Shown in pieces: positions 34,704-43,922 of a stretch of DNA of 64,000 bases; the first letter of the stretch is position 1; the number at the start of each line of letters is the position of its first letter. The notes under the pieces were generated by a model. It was not told where the DNA came from, searched no databases, and saw only the letters and a program-made list of their open reading frames with translations. Source of the DNA: Streptomyces sennicomposti (GTDB taxonomy: Bacteria > Actinomycetota > Actinomycetes > Streptomycetales > Streptomycetaceae); the NCBI RefSeq assembly GCF_019890635.1, contig NZ_JAIOAB010000001.1, positions 186,001 through 250,000 on the forward strand, given 5' to 3'. Made by a program: the position numbers and the translations under genes.

Positions 34704-35573
34704 TCAGCCGGCGACGCTTTCCAGCCAGTCCGCGGCGATCTCGCCCTCGGCGACGATCACCGCGGCGCCGGTCATCTCGATCTCGCCGTCCGGCCGCTCG
34801 GTGATGACGAGGGTGCCGCCGGGCACGTCGACCGTGTACGTCGCCGGGGCGCCGGTGACGGCGGGGTCGGCGCCGTCGCGGCGGGCGGCGGCCACGGCGA
34901 CGGCGCACGCGCCCGTGCCGCACGAGCGGGTCTCGCCCGAGCCGCGCTCGTGCACGCGCATCGCGACGTGGCGGGGGCCGCGGTCGACGACGAACTCGAC
35001 GTTCACCCCGTCCGGATAGGCCGCGGCCGGGCTGAACAAGGGCGGGGAGAGCAGGTCGCCGGCGTCCGCGAGATCGTCCACGAAGGCCACCGCGTGGGGG
35101 TTGCCCATGTTCACGTTGCGCGCGGGCCAGCTGCGCTCGCCGACGCTCACGGCGACGTCGCCCTCGGGCAGGCGGGCCTTGCCCATGCCGACGGTGATGT
35201 CGCCGTCCTTGGCGATGTGGATCTTCTTCACGCCGCCCCGGGTGGCGATCGCGAGGTCGCCCTCGGCGGCGAGGCCGGCGTGCTGGAGGTAGCGCGCGAA
35301 CACGCGCGTGCCGTTGCCGCACATCTCCGCGACGGAGCCGTCGCCGTTGCGGTAGTCCATGAACCACTCCGCCTCGGCCGCCATGGCGCGGGCCTCCGGG
35401 TGCGCGGCCGACCGCACGACGTGCAGCACGCCGTCGCCGCCGATGCCCGCGCGCCGGTCGCACAGGGCGGCGACGGCGGCCGGGGACAGGTCGAGGGCGT
35501 TGTCCGGGTCGGGGAGGATCACGAAGTCGTTCTCCGTGCCGTGCCCCTTGAGGAAGGCGATGCGCGAGCTCAT
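34704..35573 (-). CDS. dapF: Diaminopimelate epimerase
   Basis: A 289-residue PLP-independent racemase that turns LL- into meso-diaminopimelate for lysine. Streptomycetes also use LL-diaminopimelate in peptidoglycan. The two catalytic cysteines are in VAEMCGNGTRV and TRSCGTGACAVA, and the opening FLKGHGTENDFVIL is diagnostic. Length is normal. The stop of the upstream gene miaA at 36238 and the membrane protein at 35620 suggest a miaA-membrane protein-dapF arrangement on the minus strand, with gaps of 108 and 46 bases. The start is ATG 35573. Confidence 0.97.
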   Translation of the reverse strand: MSSRIAFLKGHGTENDFVILPDPDNALDLSPAAVAALCDRRAGIGGDGVLHVVRSAAHPEARAMAAEAEWFMDYRNGDGSVAEMCGNGTRVFARYLQHAGLAAEGDLAIATRGGVKKIHIAKDGDITVGMGKARLPEGDVAVSVGERSWPARNVNMGNPHAVAFVDDLADAGDLLSPPLFSPAAAYPDGVNVEFVVDRGPRHVAMRVHERGSGETRSCGTGACAVAVAAARRDGADPAVTGAPATYTVDVPGGTLVITERPDGEIEMTGAAVIVAEGEIAADWLESVAG

Positions 35574-35619
35574 GCCTCGATCGTACGGTGCGGGTACGAC
35601 AGACCCGGTGCGGGCGGCC

Positions 35620-36129
35620 CTAGCGCAGGCGGGCGACGCGCCAGACCGCGAGGACGACGGCCAAGGCGACGATCAGGGCGTAGGCGCCGATCAGCCGCCA
35701 GTCGGCGCGGCGTCCGGCGCCCCGCGGGGGCAGACCGGGCCAGGTGTAGCCCACGCGGCGTGCGGCCATCATGCCCCAGCCTGCCGCGCAGGAGCAGATC
35801 AGCAGCCCCAGCATGGCGATCATCGCGCCGCTGTCGCCGTCGAAGGCGAGCGGGAAGGCGAACATCAGCGAGCCGACGGCGGCCAGGCCCACGATGGGCG
35901 CCAGCTGCCAGATGCGCAGCCGCCGCTGCGGGCGCAGCTCGACCTCCACCTCGGGCCCGGCGAACATCTCCTCGGGCCCGGGACCGTCCTCGGTCACCCC
36001 GCCCTGCGTCCCGTCAGGACCGTCAGGGCCGTCGGGGCTGAGCGTCGGCTCGTCCGGGTCCGCACCGGCGTGCTCGGCGGTGACGTGCTCGGTGCCGCCT
36101 TGTGCGGTGTCGCGAGGGCCGGCCTCCAT
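35620..36129 (-). CDS. Small integral membrane protein between miaA and dapF
   Basis: A 169-residue protein. The first 75 residues are acidic and Gly/Asp/Pro-rich (DGPDGPDG repeats). They are followed by three or four hydrophobic segments: WQLAPIVGLAAVGSLMFAFP, MIAMLGLLICSCAAGWGMM and LIGAYALIVALAVVLAVW. I recognise no family beyond a streptomycete membrane protein. Starts at ATG 36129 or GTG 36135 are both served by GGGAGGG. Position suggests cotranscription with dapF. Confidence 0.75.
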   Translation of the reverse strand: MEAGPRDTAQGGTEHVTAEHAGADPDEPTLSPDGPDGPDGTQGGVTEDGPGPEEMFAGPEVEVELRPQRRLRIWQLAPIVGLAAVGSLMFAFPLAFDGDSGAMIAMLGLLICSCAAGWGMMAARRVGYTWPGLPPRGAGRRADWRLIGAYALIVALAVVLAVWRVARLR

Positions 36130-36237
36130 CGCCACGCGCCCTCCCAACTAGGACTTCATTCGGTGGATCGAAGCACGATGATGGCACGCCGCCGCAGGCC
36201 TGGATGACGGCCTGGGCGTCCCGATGCCATCACGTGA

Positions 36238-37176
36238 TCAGGCTGTAACCGGTCGTTCGACCAACGCCAGCGCCAGGTGCGGAAGTTCCGTGACATCCGC
36301 GGCGGCGCCGCTGAGCCAGTGCACGCGCGGGTCGCGGCGGAACCAGGAGTCCTGGCGGCGCGCGAAACGCTTGGTCGCGCGGACGGTCTCCGCGCGCGCC
36401 TCCTCGATCGTGCACTCCCCCGCGAGCGCCGCGAGGACCTGCTGGTAGCCGAGCGCGCGGGAGGCCGTACGCCCCTGTCTGAGGCCCTGTGCCTCCAGCT
36501 CGCGCACCTCGGCGACGAGCCCCGCCTCCCACATCCGGTCCACCCGGCGCGCGATGCGCTCGTCCAGCTCGGGACGGGCCACGTCGACGCCGATCTGGAC
36601 GGTGTCGTAGACGGAGTCGTGGCCGGGGAGGTTGGCCGTGAAGGGGCGGCCGGTGATCTCGATCACTTCGAGCGCGCGGACGATGCGGCGGCCGTTGCTG
36701 GGCAGGATCGCGCGCGCCGCCTCGGGGTCGGCGGCGGCCAGACGGGCGTGCAGGGCGCCGGAGCCGCGCAGGGTCAGCTCCTCCTCCAGCCGGGCCCTGA
36801 CCTCCGGGTCGGTGCCGGGGAACTCCAGGTTGTCGACGGCGCCGCGGACGTAGAGGCCGGAGCCGCCGACCAGGATCGGCCAGCGGCCCTCGGCGAGCAG
36901 GGCGTCGATCCGCTCCCGGGCGAGGCGCTGGTACTCGGCGACGGAGGCGGTGACCGTCACGTCCCACACGTCCAGGAGGTGGTGCGGTACGCCGCCGCGC
37001 TCTTCGGGCGTCAGTTTCGCGGTGCCGATGTCCATCCCTCGGTAGAGCTGCATGGAGTCGGCGTTGACGACCTCGCCGCCGAGGCGCTGGGCCAGGAAGA
37101 CGCCGAGATCGGACTTTCCGGCCGCGGTCGGGCCGACGACGGCGATGACGCGGGGTGCGGGGGGTGCGCTGCTCAC
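36238..37176 (-). CDS. miaA: tRNA dimethylallyltransferase
   Basis: A 312-residue enzyme that adds a dimethylallyl group to A37 of tRNAs reading codons starting with U; MiaB (39338-40858) then methylthiolates it. The P-loop is VVGPTAAGKSDLG at residue 14, NADSMQLYRGMDIGTAK carries the tRNA-binding Asp and Ser, and PFTANLPGHDSVYDTVQ and RTASRALGYQQ follow in order. It starts at GTG 37176. The stop codon overlaps a 10-base palindrome (ATCACGTGAT). It is divergent from the small genes beginning at 37361. Confidence 0.97.
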   Translation of the reverse strand: MSSAPPAPRVIAVVGPTAAGKSDLGVFLAQRLGGEVVNADSMQLYRGMDIGTAKLTPEERGGVPHHLLDVWDVTVTASVAEYQRLARERIDALLAEGRWPILVGGSGLYVRGAVDNLEFPGTDPEVRARLEEELTLRGSGALHARLAAADPEAARAILPSNGRRIVRALEVIEITGRPFTANLPGHDSVYDTVQIGVDVARPELDERIARRVDRMWEAGLVAEVRELEAQGLRQGRTASRALGYQQVLAALAGECTIEEARAETVRATKRFARRQDSWFRRDPRVHWLSGAAADVTELPHLALALVERPVTA

Positions 37177-37360
37177 CGCACCAGTTTCGCAAACCCCGCG
37201 GGGGTGTCTCGAACGAGTTACGTGACGGCGCGGTCACGGTCTCGTTGCCCGGTGAGAGGTACCCGCGCCCGGATCGCGTCAGGGCGATGGCGCGGGCGCC
37301 GTGAACGGACACAGCGGACCACGCGGGATTTCGCCCGCACAAGTAACGTATGGAGTTGAC

Positions 37361-37651
37361 ATGGGCGTTTTTGCGCGACTTTTCCGGAGGTCCGAGGCTG
37401 TGGAGGGCACGTCTGTGGAGGGCGCGTCGGTCGCCGAGGAGCCGGCCGGTCCGGCTCCGGCCGGTGCGGTGAGCGCCGGTACGGCGGCGGACGGCGCCGC
37501 CGGGAGCGACCCGGAGGCGGCGGAGACCGGGGACGGCGCGGCCGCCCCCGAGGCCGCGGCGGACGCCGGCGGCGACGGCGTGGACATCCCCAAGCAGCAG
37601 TCCGCCGAGGAGGCGGCCGAACAGGAGACCGGCAAGGGCGCCCGGACGTGA
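37361..37651 (+). CDS. Small acidic Ala/Gly-rich protein of unknown function
   Basis: A 96-residue protein starting at ATG 37361 with GGAG five bases upstream. The basic start MGVFARLFRRSEAVEG could be an amphipathic membrane-binding helix; the rest is Ala/Glu/Gly/Asp-rich and ends in AEEAAEQETGKGART. Such proteins are sometimes labelled gliding motility proteins in Streptomyces, for which I see no basis. It is 23 bases upstream of the antitoxin-like gene and probably cotranscribed with it. Confidence 0.65.
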   Translation: MGVFARLFRRSEAVEGTSVEGASVAEEPAGPAPAGAVSAGTAADGAAGSDPEAAETGDGAAAPEAAADAGGDGVDIPKQQSAEEAAEQETGKGART

Positions 37652-37674
37652 TGTCCCGCAAGGGAGGCTGAACC

Positions 37675-37998
37675 ATGGGTCTGCTGGACAACATGAAGGC
37701 CAAGCTCGGTCCGGCCAGGGAAAAGGTCTCGGACCTCGCGCAGCGGCACGGAGGCCAGATCGGCCAGGGTCTCGACCGGGCCGCGAAGGTGGTCGACGAG
37801 AAGACCAAGGGCAAGTACCGGGACAAGATCCACGCGGGTACGGACAAGGCGAAGGAGGCCGTGGACCGGCTCGCCCACCAGGGCGGCGACGCCGGCACCG
37901 GCCCTGGCCCCGGCACCGGTCCTGGTGCCGGCCCCGAGGGCCGGGGCGGCGACGAGCCGGGCGCGGGCCCGCGGACGCCTCCGCCGCCGACGTCCTGA
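37675..37998 (+). CDS. Antitoxin-like protein (Rv0909/MT0933 family)
   Basis: A 107-residue protein. The first 70 residues (MGLLDNMKAKLGPAREKV, then GQGLDRAAKVVDEKTKGKYR) match the MT0933 antitoxin family, short Lys/Asp/Gly-rich helical proteins exemplified by mycobacterial Rv0909. The C-terminal 35 residues are Gly/Pro-rich with GPGPGTGPG repeats. The usual partner is a SRPBCC-fold toxin of the Rv0910 type; no such gene is adjacent. It may be an orphan with a different role. AAGGGAGG provides a strong ribosome site for ATG 37675. Confidence 0.8.
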   Translation: MGLLDNMKAKLGPAREKVSDLAQRHGGQIGQGLDRAAKVVDEKTKGKYRDKIHAGTDKAKEAVDRLAHQGGDAGTGPGPGTGPGAGPEGRGGDEPGAGPRTPPPPTS

Positions 37999-38202
37999 GC
38001 GGGACGCGACGCGCTCGGGCGCGGCCCGGAACGCGTCGCCGCGGGTGAAGGACGCGGGGGCGCGGTGCCGTCCGGCCGGGAGTACATCGGCGGGTGGCCG
38101 GTGAGCCGCGTGCTCGCCGGTCGCCCGCCGGGGCGATTCCTCGCGGCCGCCGGCCGGCGCCGGTCGCGGTCCCGCGGCCGGTGCGCGACCGGCCGGGGTC
38201 CG

Positions 38203-38916
38203 TCAGGTCCAGGTGGCCACCAGGTAGCCGACGCCGTAAGGGGCCTCGTCGTAGAGCAGGGCGCCGGAGAGGTTCGCGGTCTCGGCCGCGCCCGCCAGGA
38301 CCTGCCACGGGGCCCGGCCCGACGCCTTCAGCTCGGCGGCCAGCGCCGCGTCGAGCGCCGCGAGCGCCGGTACGTCCGCGGCGCCCAGCGCGCGGGCGGC
38401 CTCGGCGTCGAAGGGCTCGGCCCGTTCGTCGAGGTATCCGGGCGCCTTGAGCGACCGGCAGGCGCTGGCGTCGCCCATGACCAGCAGCGCCACCCGGTCG
38501 GCCCGTACGGCGAGGTCGCGGCCGGTGGCCAGGCAGCGCTCGGGCGCCAGCGAGGCGTCCACGCCCAGTCCCTCGACCGGGGCGTCGGACCAGTCCGTGC
38601 GCTCCAGCAGGTGGGCGGCGACGGCGAGCGAGGGCGGCAGTTCGCGGTCCGGCGCTGTGCCGCCGCCCTGACCGAGGCGTACGTCCGCGTCGACGCCGAA
38701 CCCGCGGAAGGACCCCCGGGCGCCCTCCGGGTACGGGCCGTGCCCGGCCGCCTCGGTGGGGCCGACGACCACGAGGCGGTCCGGCCGGGCGGCGGCGAGG
38801 ACGCCGAGCGCGTCCGTGCACGCGGCGCGCGCGGCGTCCAGTTCGGGCGCCGCTCCGGCGGCGACCACGGGTACGAGGAGCGGCGGGCAGGGGCAGACTG
38901 CGGCGGCGACAAGCAT
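38203..38916 (-). CDS. Class III extradiol dioxygenase-like (LigB/MEMO fold) protein
   Basis: A 237-residue protein opening with MLVAAAVCPCPPLLVPVV and followed by RLVVVGPTEAAGHGPYPEGA, the arrangement of LigB-type proteins in actinobacteria. The later segments ALLVMGDASACRSLKAPGYL and the ending LLYDEAPYGVGYLVATW also fit. Only some of the iron-binding residues expected in true dioxygenases can be placed, so enzymatic activity is uncertain. Its genome position next to miaB is common in Streptomyces, but no functional link is known to me. Confidence 0.75.
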   Translation of the reverse strand: MLVAAAVCPCPPLLVPVVAAGAAPELDAARAACTDALGVLAAARPDRLVVVGPTEAAGHGPYPEGARGSFRGFGVDADVRLGQGGGTAPDRELPPSLAVAAHLLERTDWSDAPVEGLGVDASLAPERCLATGRDLAVRADRVALLVMGDASACRSLKAPGYLDERAEPFDAEAARALGAADVPALAALDAALAAELKASGRAPWQVLAGAAETANLSGALLYDEAPYGVGYLVATWT

Positions 38917-39337
38917 GATCGGCAGCGTAACCCCGTGGGCGGTCCGGCCGCCTCACCCCTGCCGCCGTCGCTCCGGCCGCGCCGCCGAGCGGTCCGCCCC
39001 GCCCGCAGCCGCGTCGCGGGACGCCCGGCGGTTCCGCGGACGGCGCGGTGGTTCTGGGGGGCGCGGAGGTCCTGGGTGGGGTGTCCGATGGGTTCGTTCC
39101 GCCCCCGCCGCCCCTACCCGTCCCGTCCCCGGGGGCTTCGCCCCCGGACCCCCCTTCTTCCCGCCTCCGGAGAGGGTGGGTGCGGGTCTCGGAAGGCCGG
39201 GCGCGCCGTTCCCCGCGCCCCTTGGCGGGCACGCGCCCCGGGTCGGGACAGCCGCAGCGTTGCCCGCCGGCACGCCACGGCGGGTGTGCGGGGGCCGGGC
39301 GCGCCGTTCCCCGCGCCGCCGCGCCCCCAGAGGCGCG
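38917..39337. other. Intergenic region with hairpin and duplicated module, no gene
   Basis: A tight hairpin at 39129-39147 (CCGGGGGC-TTC-GCCCCCGG) is followed by two copies of a 25-base sequence at 39195-39219 and 39293-39317. Each copy is followed, after about 45 bases, by CCGCAG and GTTGCCCGCCGG; in the second copy that text is the 3' end of miaB. Confidence 0.7.
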
Positions 39338-39367
39338 TCAGTCGCAGCCGCAGCCGTTGCCCGCCGG
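39195..39367. repeat. Duplicated ~75-bp module overlapping the miaB 3' end
   Basis: Copies at 39195-39270 and 39293-39367, offset 97-98 bases. They begin with GGCCGGGCGCGCCGTTCCCC and end with GTTGCCCGCCGG. The opening element with CCGTTCCCCGCGCC resembles intergenic repeats that are scattered through many Streptomyces genomes. Confidence 0.7.
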
Positions 39368-40858
39368 AACCGGCTGCGGGGCCGGGGCGCCGATCTTCGG
39401 GAGGCCGAGCATGACGCCGGCCGGCTTCGCGGCCTCCGCGGCGGTGCGCTTCTGCCAGGCGTCGCCCGCGCGGGTGCGGCGTACGGCCAGGGTCGGGCCC
39501 TCGGCCAGGAGGTGGTGCGGGGCGGCGTAGGTGATCTCGACGGTGACCACGTCGCCGGGGCGGACCTCCTCGTCCGGCTTGGTGAAGTGCACGAGGCGGT
39601 TGTCGGGGGCGCGGCCGGACAGGCGGTGCGTGGCGCCGTCCTTGCGGCCCTCGCCCTCGGCGACCATCAGCTCCAGCGTGCGGCCGACCTGCTTCTTGTT
39701 CTCCTCCCAGGAGATCTCCTCCTGGAGGGCGACCAGCCGCTCGTAGCGCGCCTGGACGACCTTCTTGGGGACCTGGTCGTCCATCTCGGCGGCGGGGGTG
39801 CCGGGCCGCTTGGAGTACTGGAAGGTGAACGCCTGCGCGAACCGCGCCTCACGCACCACGTGCAGCGTCTGCTCGAAGTCCTCCTCGGTCTCGCCGGGGA
39901 AGCCCACGATGATGTCGGTGGTGATCGCGGCGTGCGGGATCGCGGCGCGGACCTTCTCGATGATCCCGAGGTAGCGCTCCTGGCGGTAGGAGCGGCGCAT
40001 CGCCTTCAGGACGGTGTCCGAGCCGGACTGCAGCGGCATGTGCAGCTGCGGCATGACGTTCGGCGTCTCGGCCATCGCCGCGATCACGTCGTCGGTGAAG
40101 TCGCGCGGGTGCGGCGAGGTGAAGCGGACCCGCTCCAGGCCCTCGACGTTCCCGCAGGCCCGCAGCAGCTTGCTGAACGCCTCGCGGTCGCCGATGTCGG
40201 AGCCGTAGGCGTTGACGTTCTGGCCGAGCAGCGTGATCTCGGAGACGCCCTCGCCGACCAGCGCCTCCACCTCGGCGAGGATGTCGCCGGGGCGGCGATC
40301 CTTCTCCTTGCCGCGCAGCGCCGGGACGATGCAGAAGGTACAGGTGTTGTTGCAGCCCACGGAGATCGAGACCCAGGCGGCGTACGCGCTCTCGCGCCGG
40401 GTCGGCAGCGTGGAGGGGAACGCCTCCAGCGACTCGGCGATCTCGACCTGGGCCTCCTCCTGGACGCGGGCGCGCTCCAGCAGGACGGGCAGCTTGCCGA
40501 TGTTGTGCGTGCCGAAGACGACGTCCACCCAGGGCGCCTTCTTGACGATGGTGTCCCGGTCCTTCTGCGCCAGGCAGCCGCCGACCGCGATCTGCATCCC
40601 GGGCCGCTTCGCCTTCTTCGGGGCGAGGTGGCCGAGGTTGCCGTAGAGCCGGTTGTCGGCGTTCTCGCGCACGGCGCAGGTGTTGAAGACGACCACGTCC
40701 GCGTCGCCGTCCGAGCCCTCCGGCGCCCGCACGTAGCCCGCGTCCTCCAGCAGCCCGGCGAGCCGCTCGGAGTCGTGGACGTTCATCTGGCACCCGTAGG
40801 TGCGGATCTCATAGCTGCGAGTGACGCCCACTTCTCGGCTCCGGTCGATGCTGCTCAT
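39338..40858 (-). CDS. miaB: tRNA-2-methylthio-N6-dimethylallyladenosine synthase
   Basis: A 506-residue radical SAM methylthiotransferase acting on the base that MiaA prenylates. The N-terminal UPF0004 domain has three Cys ([24 protein letters not shown]) for one 4Fe-4S cluster. The radical SAM motif is CNNTCTFC, and a TRAM domain begins near residue 390. The tail ends in NGCGCD. The start at ATG 40858 ([10 protein letters not shown]) gives the usual distance to [11 protein letters not shown]; the frame stays open far upstream only because of 21-bp repeats. It is a single gene about 2 kb downstream of the miaA operon but not in it. Confidence 0.96.
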   Translation of the reverse strand: MSSIDRSREVGVTRSYEIRTYGCQMNVHDSERLAGLLEDAGYVRAPEGSDGDADVVVFNTCAVRENADNRLYGNLGHLAPKKAKRPGMQIAVGGCLAQKDRDTIVKKAPWVDVVFGTHNIGKLPVLLERARVQEEAQVEIAESLEAFPSTLPTRRESAYAAWVSISVGCNNTCTFCIVPALRGKEKDRRPGDILAEVEALVGEGVSEITLLGQNVNAYGSDIGDREAFSKLLRACGNVEGLERVRFTSPHPRDFTDDVIAAMAETPNVMPQLHMPLQSGSDTVLKAMRRSYRQERYLGIIEKVRAAIPHAAITTDIIVGFPGETEEDFEQTLHVVREARFAQAFTFQYSKRPGTPAAEMDDQVPKKVVQARYERLVALQEEISWEENKKQVGRTLELMVAEGEGRKDGATHRLSGRAPDNRLVHFTKPDEEVRPGDVVTVEITYAAPHHLLAEGPTLAVRRTRAGDAWQKRTAAEAAKPAGVMLGLPKIGAPAPQPVPAGNGCGCD

Positions 40859-40891
40859 GCCATAAGGGTAGGCGCTCGGCGAAGTGCCCCC

Positions 40892-40985
40892 GGACGGCCC
40901 GGGGGCCACGGGCGGACGGCCCGAAGCCAGTGGCGGACGGCCCGGAGCCACGGGCGGACGGCCCAGGGCCACGGGCGGGCGGCTC
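40892..40985. repeat. 21-bp tandem repeat, four to five units, just upstream of miaB
   Basis: Units start at 40892, 40914, 40935 and 40956 with a partial fifth at 40977. The core is GGACGGCCC followed by GxxGCCAxxGGC. The array ends 34 bases before the miaB start and occupies the expected promoter region. Confidence 0.88.
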
Positions 40986-41158
40986 CGGCCGGATCGCGGC
41001 ACAAGCTTCCGCCCGGTTCGCGACACGAGGCGGGAGCTGCCTCCCATACCGGGACGGCAGCTCCAAAATAGGGACACTCCGCACCGCTCGGTGACGGCAT
41101 TCCCGCGCCGCTCACGGCCGCTTCGCCCCGAGCGGCCCCGCACAGTGACAGGTACCCG

Positions 41159-42394
41159 ATGCAGCTTCGTGACGCCGTGCGGGCCTCCGCACCGCGGGCG
41201 CCCGCGGCCCCGGCGCTGCGCGCCTGGCTCCTGCGGCCGGCCGGTCCGGTCCCGCTCGCCGTCCTCGCCCTCGTCCTGCTGGCCCGCGCGGCGCACGTGG
41301 CCCTCGTGCACCCGCAGGGCGGCATGGACAACGCCTTCGTCGTCCACGCCGGGCGGGTGTGGCTGGACGGCGGCGCCCCGTACGGCGACCGGCGGTTCCT
41401 CTACCTGCCGAGCGCCGTGCTGTTCGCGGCGGGGCAGGCGCTGCTGCCGGCGCCCGTACTGCGGGTGGCCGCGCCTGTGGTGTGCGTGGGGCTCGTCACG
41501 GCCGGCTGGTGGTGCGCCGTGCGCCTGTTCCGCGTGCCGGCGCGCTCCCGGTTCGCGGTGCTGGGGCTGCTGGGCCTGGTGCTGTGCTGGGTCCCGGTCG
41601 GTCATCTGATCGACCTGGGGAACTGGACCGCGGTGAGCGTCCTCGCGCTGCCGGCGGCGCTGCTGCTGGCGGACCGGGGCCGCTGGGACGCGGCCGGGGT
41701 GGTGCTCGGGCTGTCCTTGGCGGTGAAGCCGCTGCTGGTGCCGGTGGTGCTGCTGCTGGTGCTGGCCCGGCGGTGGCGGGCCCTGGCCTGGACGGTGCTG
41801 GTGCCGGCGGCGCTGTCCGCGGGTGCGGCGCTGGTCATGCCGGACCCGGGCGGGTTCCTCACCCGCACGCTGCCCTTCCTCCTCAGGGGCGGGGACGCCC
41901 TGATGCGGCCGTTCGACTGCTCCTGGCCGGCGGTCCTGCCGCGCCTCGGGGTGCCGCCGGTGGCCGCCGAGGCGCCGGCCCTGATCGCGGCGGCGGCCGG
42001 GGTGGTGTGCGCCGGGCTGCGCTGGCGGCGCGGCGACGCGGGCCCCTCGCGGCTCGTGGAGACGGCCGCGATGCTCATGCTGGCGTCGCTCCTGGTCTCC
42101 CGGCCGTCCTACGAGCACTATCCGGTCGTCGTCGTGCCGCTGCTGCTCGCCGGGGCGACGGCCGCCGACTCGGTGGCGCGCTCGCCGTGGTTCTGGGCGG
42201 CGCTCGTCCCGCAGACGGCCGGCTTCGTCTTCCCGTACCTGGAGCCCTCGACGCGCAGGGCGTTCAAGGACGTGGTGACGCTGACGGGGCTGGCGCTGGT
42301 CCTGGCCGTGCGGTGCGCGCGCCCACCGGCCCGGCGGACGGCCGCGCCCGCGGGGAGCGGCCCGGCGGCGGACGTACCGGCCCCGGCGCCCTGA
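41159..42394 (+). CDS. Glycosyltransferase family 87-like membrane protein
   Basis: A 411-residue polytopic protein with about ten hydrophobic segments. [22 protein letters not shown] holds the acidic first-loop residue of GT-C enzymes, followed by [12 protein letters not shown]. The segment [22 protein letters not shown] is typical of GT87 (DUF2029) polyprenyl-phosphomannose-dependent mannosyltransferases of actinobacteria. Substrate is unknown, probably an envelope glycolipid or glycoprotein. The start at ATG 41159 lacks a clear ribosome site. It is convergent with the MazG-like gene, 31 bases away. Confidence 0.85.
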   Translation: MQLRDAVRASAPRAPAAPALRAWLLRPAGPVPLAVLALVLLARAAHVALVHPQGGMDNAFVVHAGRVWLDGGAPYGDRRFLYLPSAVLFAAGQALLPAPVLRVAAPVVCVGLVTAGWWCAVRLFRVPARSRFAVLGLLGLVLCWVPVGHLIDLGNWTAVSVLALPAALLLADRGRWDAAGVVLGLSLAVKPLLVPVVLLLVLARRWRALAWTVLVPAALSAGAALVMPDPGGFLTRTLPFLLRGGDALMRPFDCSWPAVLPRLGVPPVAAEAPALIAAAAGVVCAGLRWRRGDAGPSRLVETAAMLMLASLLVSRPSYEHYPVVVVPLLLAGATAADSVARSPWFWAALVPQTAGFVFPYLEPSTRRAFKDVVTLTGLALVLAVRCARPPARRTAAPAGSGPAADVPAPAP

Positions 42395-42400
42395 GCCCCC

Positions 42401-42421
42401 GGCCGAAAGGGCCTTTCGCCG
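42401..42421. terminator. Short hairpin between convergent genes
   Basis: CGAAAGG and CCTTTCG form an inverted repeat with one central base, flanked by GGC/GCC. The loop is tight, so it is a weak candidate. Confidence 0.45.
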
Positions 42422-42425
42422 TCGC

Positions 42426-42830
42426 TCAGGCGGCGTCCGGGTCCCAGCCCTGGCGGCGCAGTACGGCCGCCACGTCGGGCGCGCGGTAGTGGTCGCCCTT
42501 GAGGACCTTGCCGTCGGCGCGGCGGGCGACCTCTCCGTCGGGGCCGAGCTTGCTCATGTTGGCGCGGTGGATCTCGGCGATCACCTCGTCGAGGTCCACG
42601 CCGTGCACCAGGGCGGTGCCGTAGGCGACGTAGACCACGTCCGCGAGTTCGTGCGCCAGCCGGTCGAGCGGGCCCTCGACCGAGACCTCGGCGACCTCGG
42701 CCGCCTCCTCGGCGAGGAGTTCGCCGCGGTGCGCGGCGAGCGCCGGCGGCACCCGGGTCGGCGTGCTGCGGGCGTCGAGGCCGAAGGCACGGTGGAACTC
42801 ACGGACGAGAACGGCGGGCGAACTGCTCAT
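42426..42830 (-). CDS. MazG-like nucleotide pyrophosphohydrolase
   Basis: A 134-residue all-alpha protein with the MazG metal-binding pattern: [13 protein letters not shown] (ExxE) and later [17 protein letters not shown] (ExxD). The text [15 protein letters not shown] with [12 protein letters not shown] is typical of the phosphoribosyl-ATP pyrophosphohydrolase-like group found in phages and bacteria. It probably hydrolyses a nucleoside triphosphate or related molecule. The start is ATG 42830. It is divergent from the TAXI gene with 78 bases between starts. Confidence 0.85.
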   Translation of the reverse strand: MSSSPAVLVREFHRAFGLDARSTPTRVPPALAAHRGELLAEEAAEVAEVSVEGPLDRLAHELADVVYVAYGTALVHGVDLDEVIAEIHRANMSKLGPDGEVARRADGKVLKGDHYRAPDVAAVLRRQGWDPDAA

Positions 42831-42908
42831 GCGGCGACTCTATCCGCCGTCGCCGACAGCCCCCGGCGGCCTGGTCAGCACCGGCCTCCGGCTGGCAGGA
42901 TCGCGCGC

Positions 42909-43907
42909 ATGTCCAAGCTGTTCTCCTCCTTCGGCAGGCGCCGCGGCCTGCAGGGCGCGGCCGTCGGCGCCGTCGTCCTCGGGCTGCTGCTGTGGTGGCT
43001 GCTGCCGCTGGGCGAGCGGCCGCCGAGCGGGACGATCACCTTCAGCACCGGGACCACGCGCGGGGTCTACCAGGAGTACGGCGAGCGGCTGCGCACCGCG
43101 TTCGGCAAGGACATGCCGAACCTGAGGGTGAAGCTGCTGACCAGCGACGGTTCCCAGGAGAACGTGACGCGGGTGGCGACCGGGAAGGCGGACTTCACCA
43201 TCGCGGCGGCCGACGCGGTGGAGACGTACGAGCTGGAGCAGCGGCCGGGCGCGGCGCGGCTGCGCGGGGTCGCCCGCCTGTACGACGACTATGTGCAGCT
43301 GGTCGTCGCGCGGGACTCGCGGATCAACTCGGTGGCGGACCTGCGGGGCAAGCGGGTGGCGGTCGGGCCGCCGGAGTCGGGCGTCCGGCTGATCGCCGAG
43401 CGGGTGCTGAAGGCGGCCGGGATCGATCCGCGCCAGGACATCGAGCCGATGGCCGACGGCATCGACACCGGTCCGGGGCGGTTGCGGCAGGGCTCGATCG
43501 ACGCGTTCTTCTGGTCGGGCGGGCTGCCGACGGACGGGCTCAAGCAGCTCGCCTCGAAGTTCGCGTACCGGTTCGTGCCGATAGAGCCGGAGCTGGTGAG
43601 CAAGCTGCACGCCGAGGGCGGCGCCATGCGCTACTACCGTGCCACCAACATGCCGGAGTCGGCGTATCCGAGCATCCAGAACGGCTCGACCGTGCCGACG
43701 ATCGCCGTCTCCAATGTGCTGATGACGCGTGCGGACGTGGACGCGAGGCTCACCGAGTGGGTGACCCGGACCGTGATCAAGAGCCGGGACGGCATCGGCG
43801 CCCACGTCCACTCGGCGCAGTTGGTGGATCTGCGCACCGCCATCTACACCGATCCGCTGGTGCTGCACGAGGGCGCGCGCCGCTACTACCGGTCGGTCAA
43901 GCCGTAG
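42909..43907 (+). CDS. TAXI-family solute-binding protein, membrane-anchored
   Basis: A 332-residue protein. The N-terminus has a positive patch and one hydrophobic segment (AAVGAVVLGLLLWWLLPLG) without a lipobox, so it is probably anchored by an uncleaved helix. The mature part fits TAXI (TRAP-associated extracytoplasmic immunogenic) binding proteins: ITFSTGTTRGVYQEYGERL, then VATGKADFTIAAADAV, LRGKRVAVGPPESGVRLIA and GSIDAFFWSGGLPT. Some TAXI proteins bind glutamate. No TRAP permease subunits (DctQ/DctM) are encoded nearby. The gene ends 15 bases from the end of the sensor kinase gene gluK, which suggests a sensory rather than transport role. Confidence 0.85.
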   Translation: MSKLFSSFGRRRGLQGAAVGAVVLGLLLWWLLPLGERPPSGTITFSTGTTRGVYQEYGERLRTAFGKDMPNLRVKLLTSDGSQENVTRVATGKADFTIAAADAVETYELEQRPGAARLRGVARLYDDYVQLVVARDSRINSVADLRGKRVAVGPPESGVRLIAERVLKAAGIDPRQDIEPMADGIDTGPGRLRQGSIDAFFWSGGLPTDGLKQLASKFAYRFVPIEPELVSKLHAEGGAMRYYRATNMPESAYPSIQNGSTVPTIAVSNVLMTRADVDARLTEWVTRTVIKSRDGIGAHVHSAQLVDLRTAIYTDPLVLHEGARRYYRSVKP

Positions 43908-43922
43908 CCGCGATCGGGTCGT

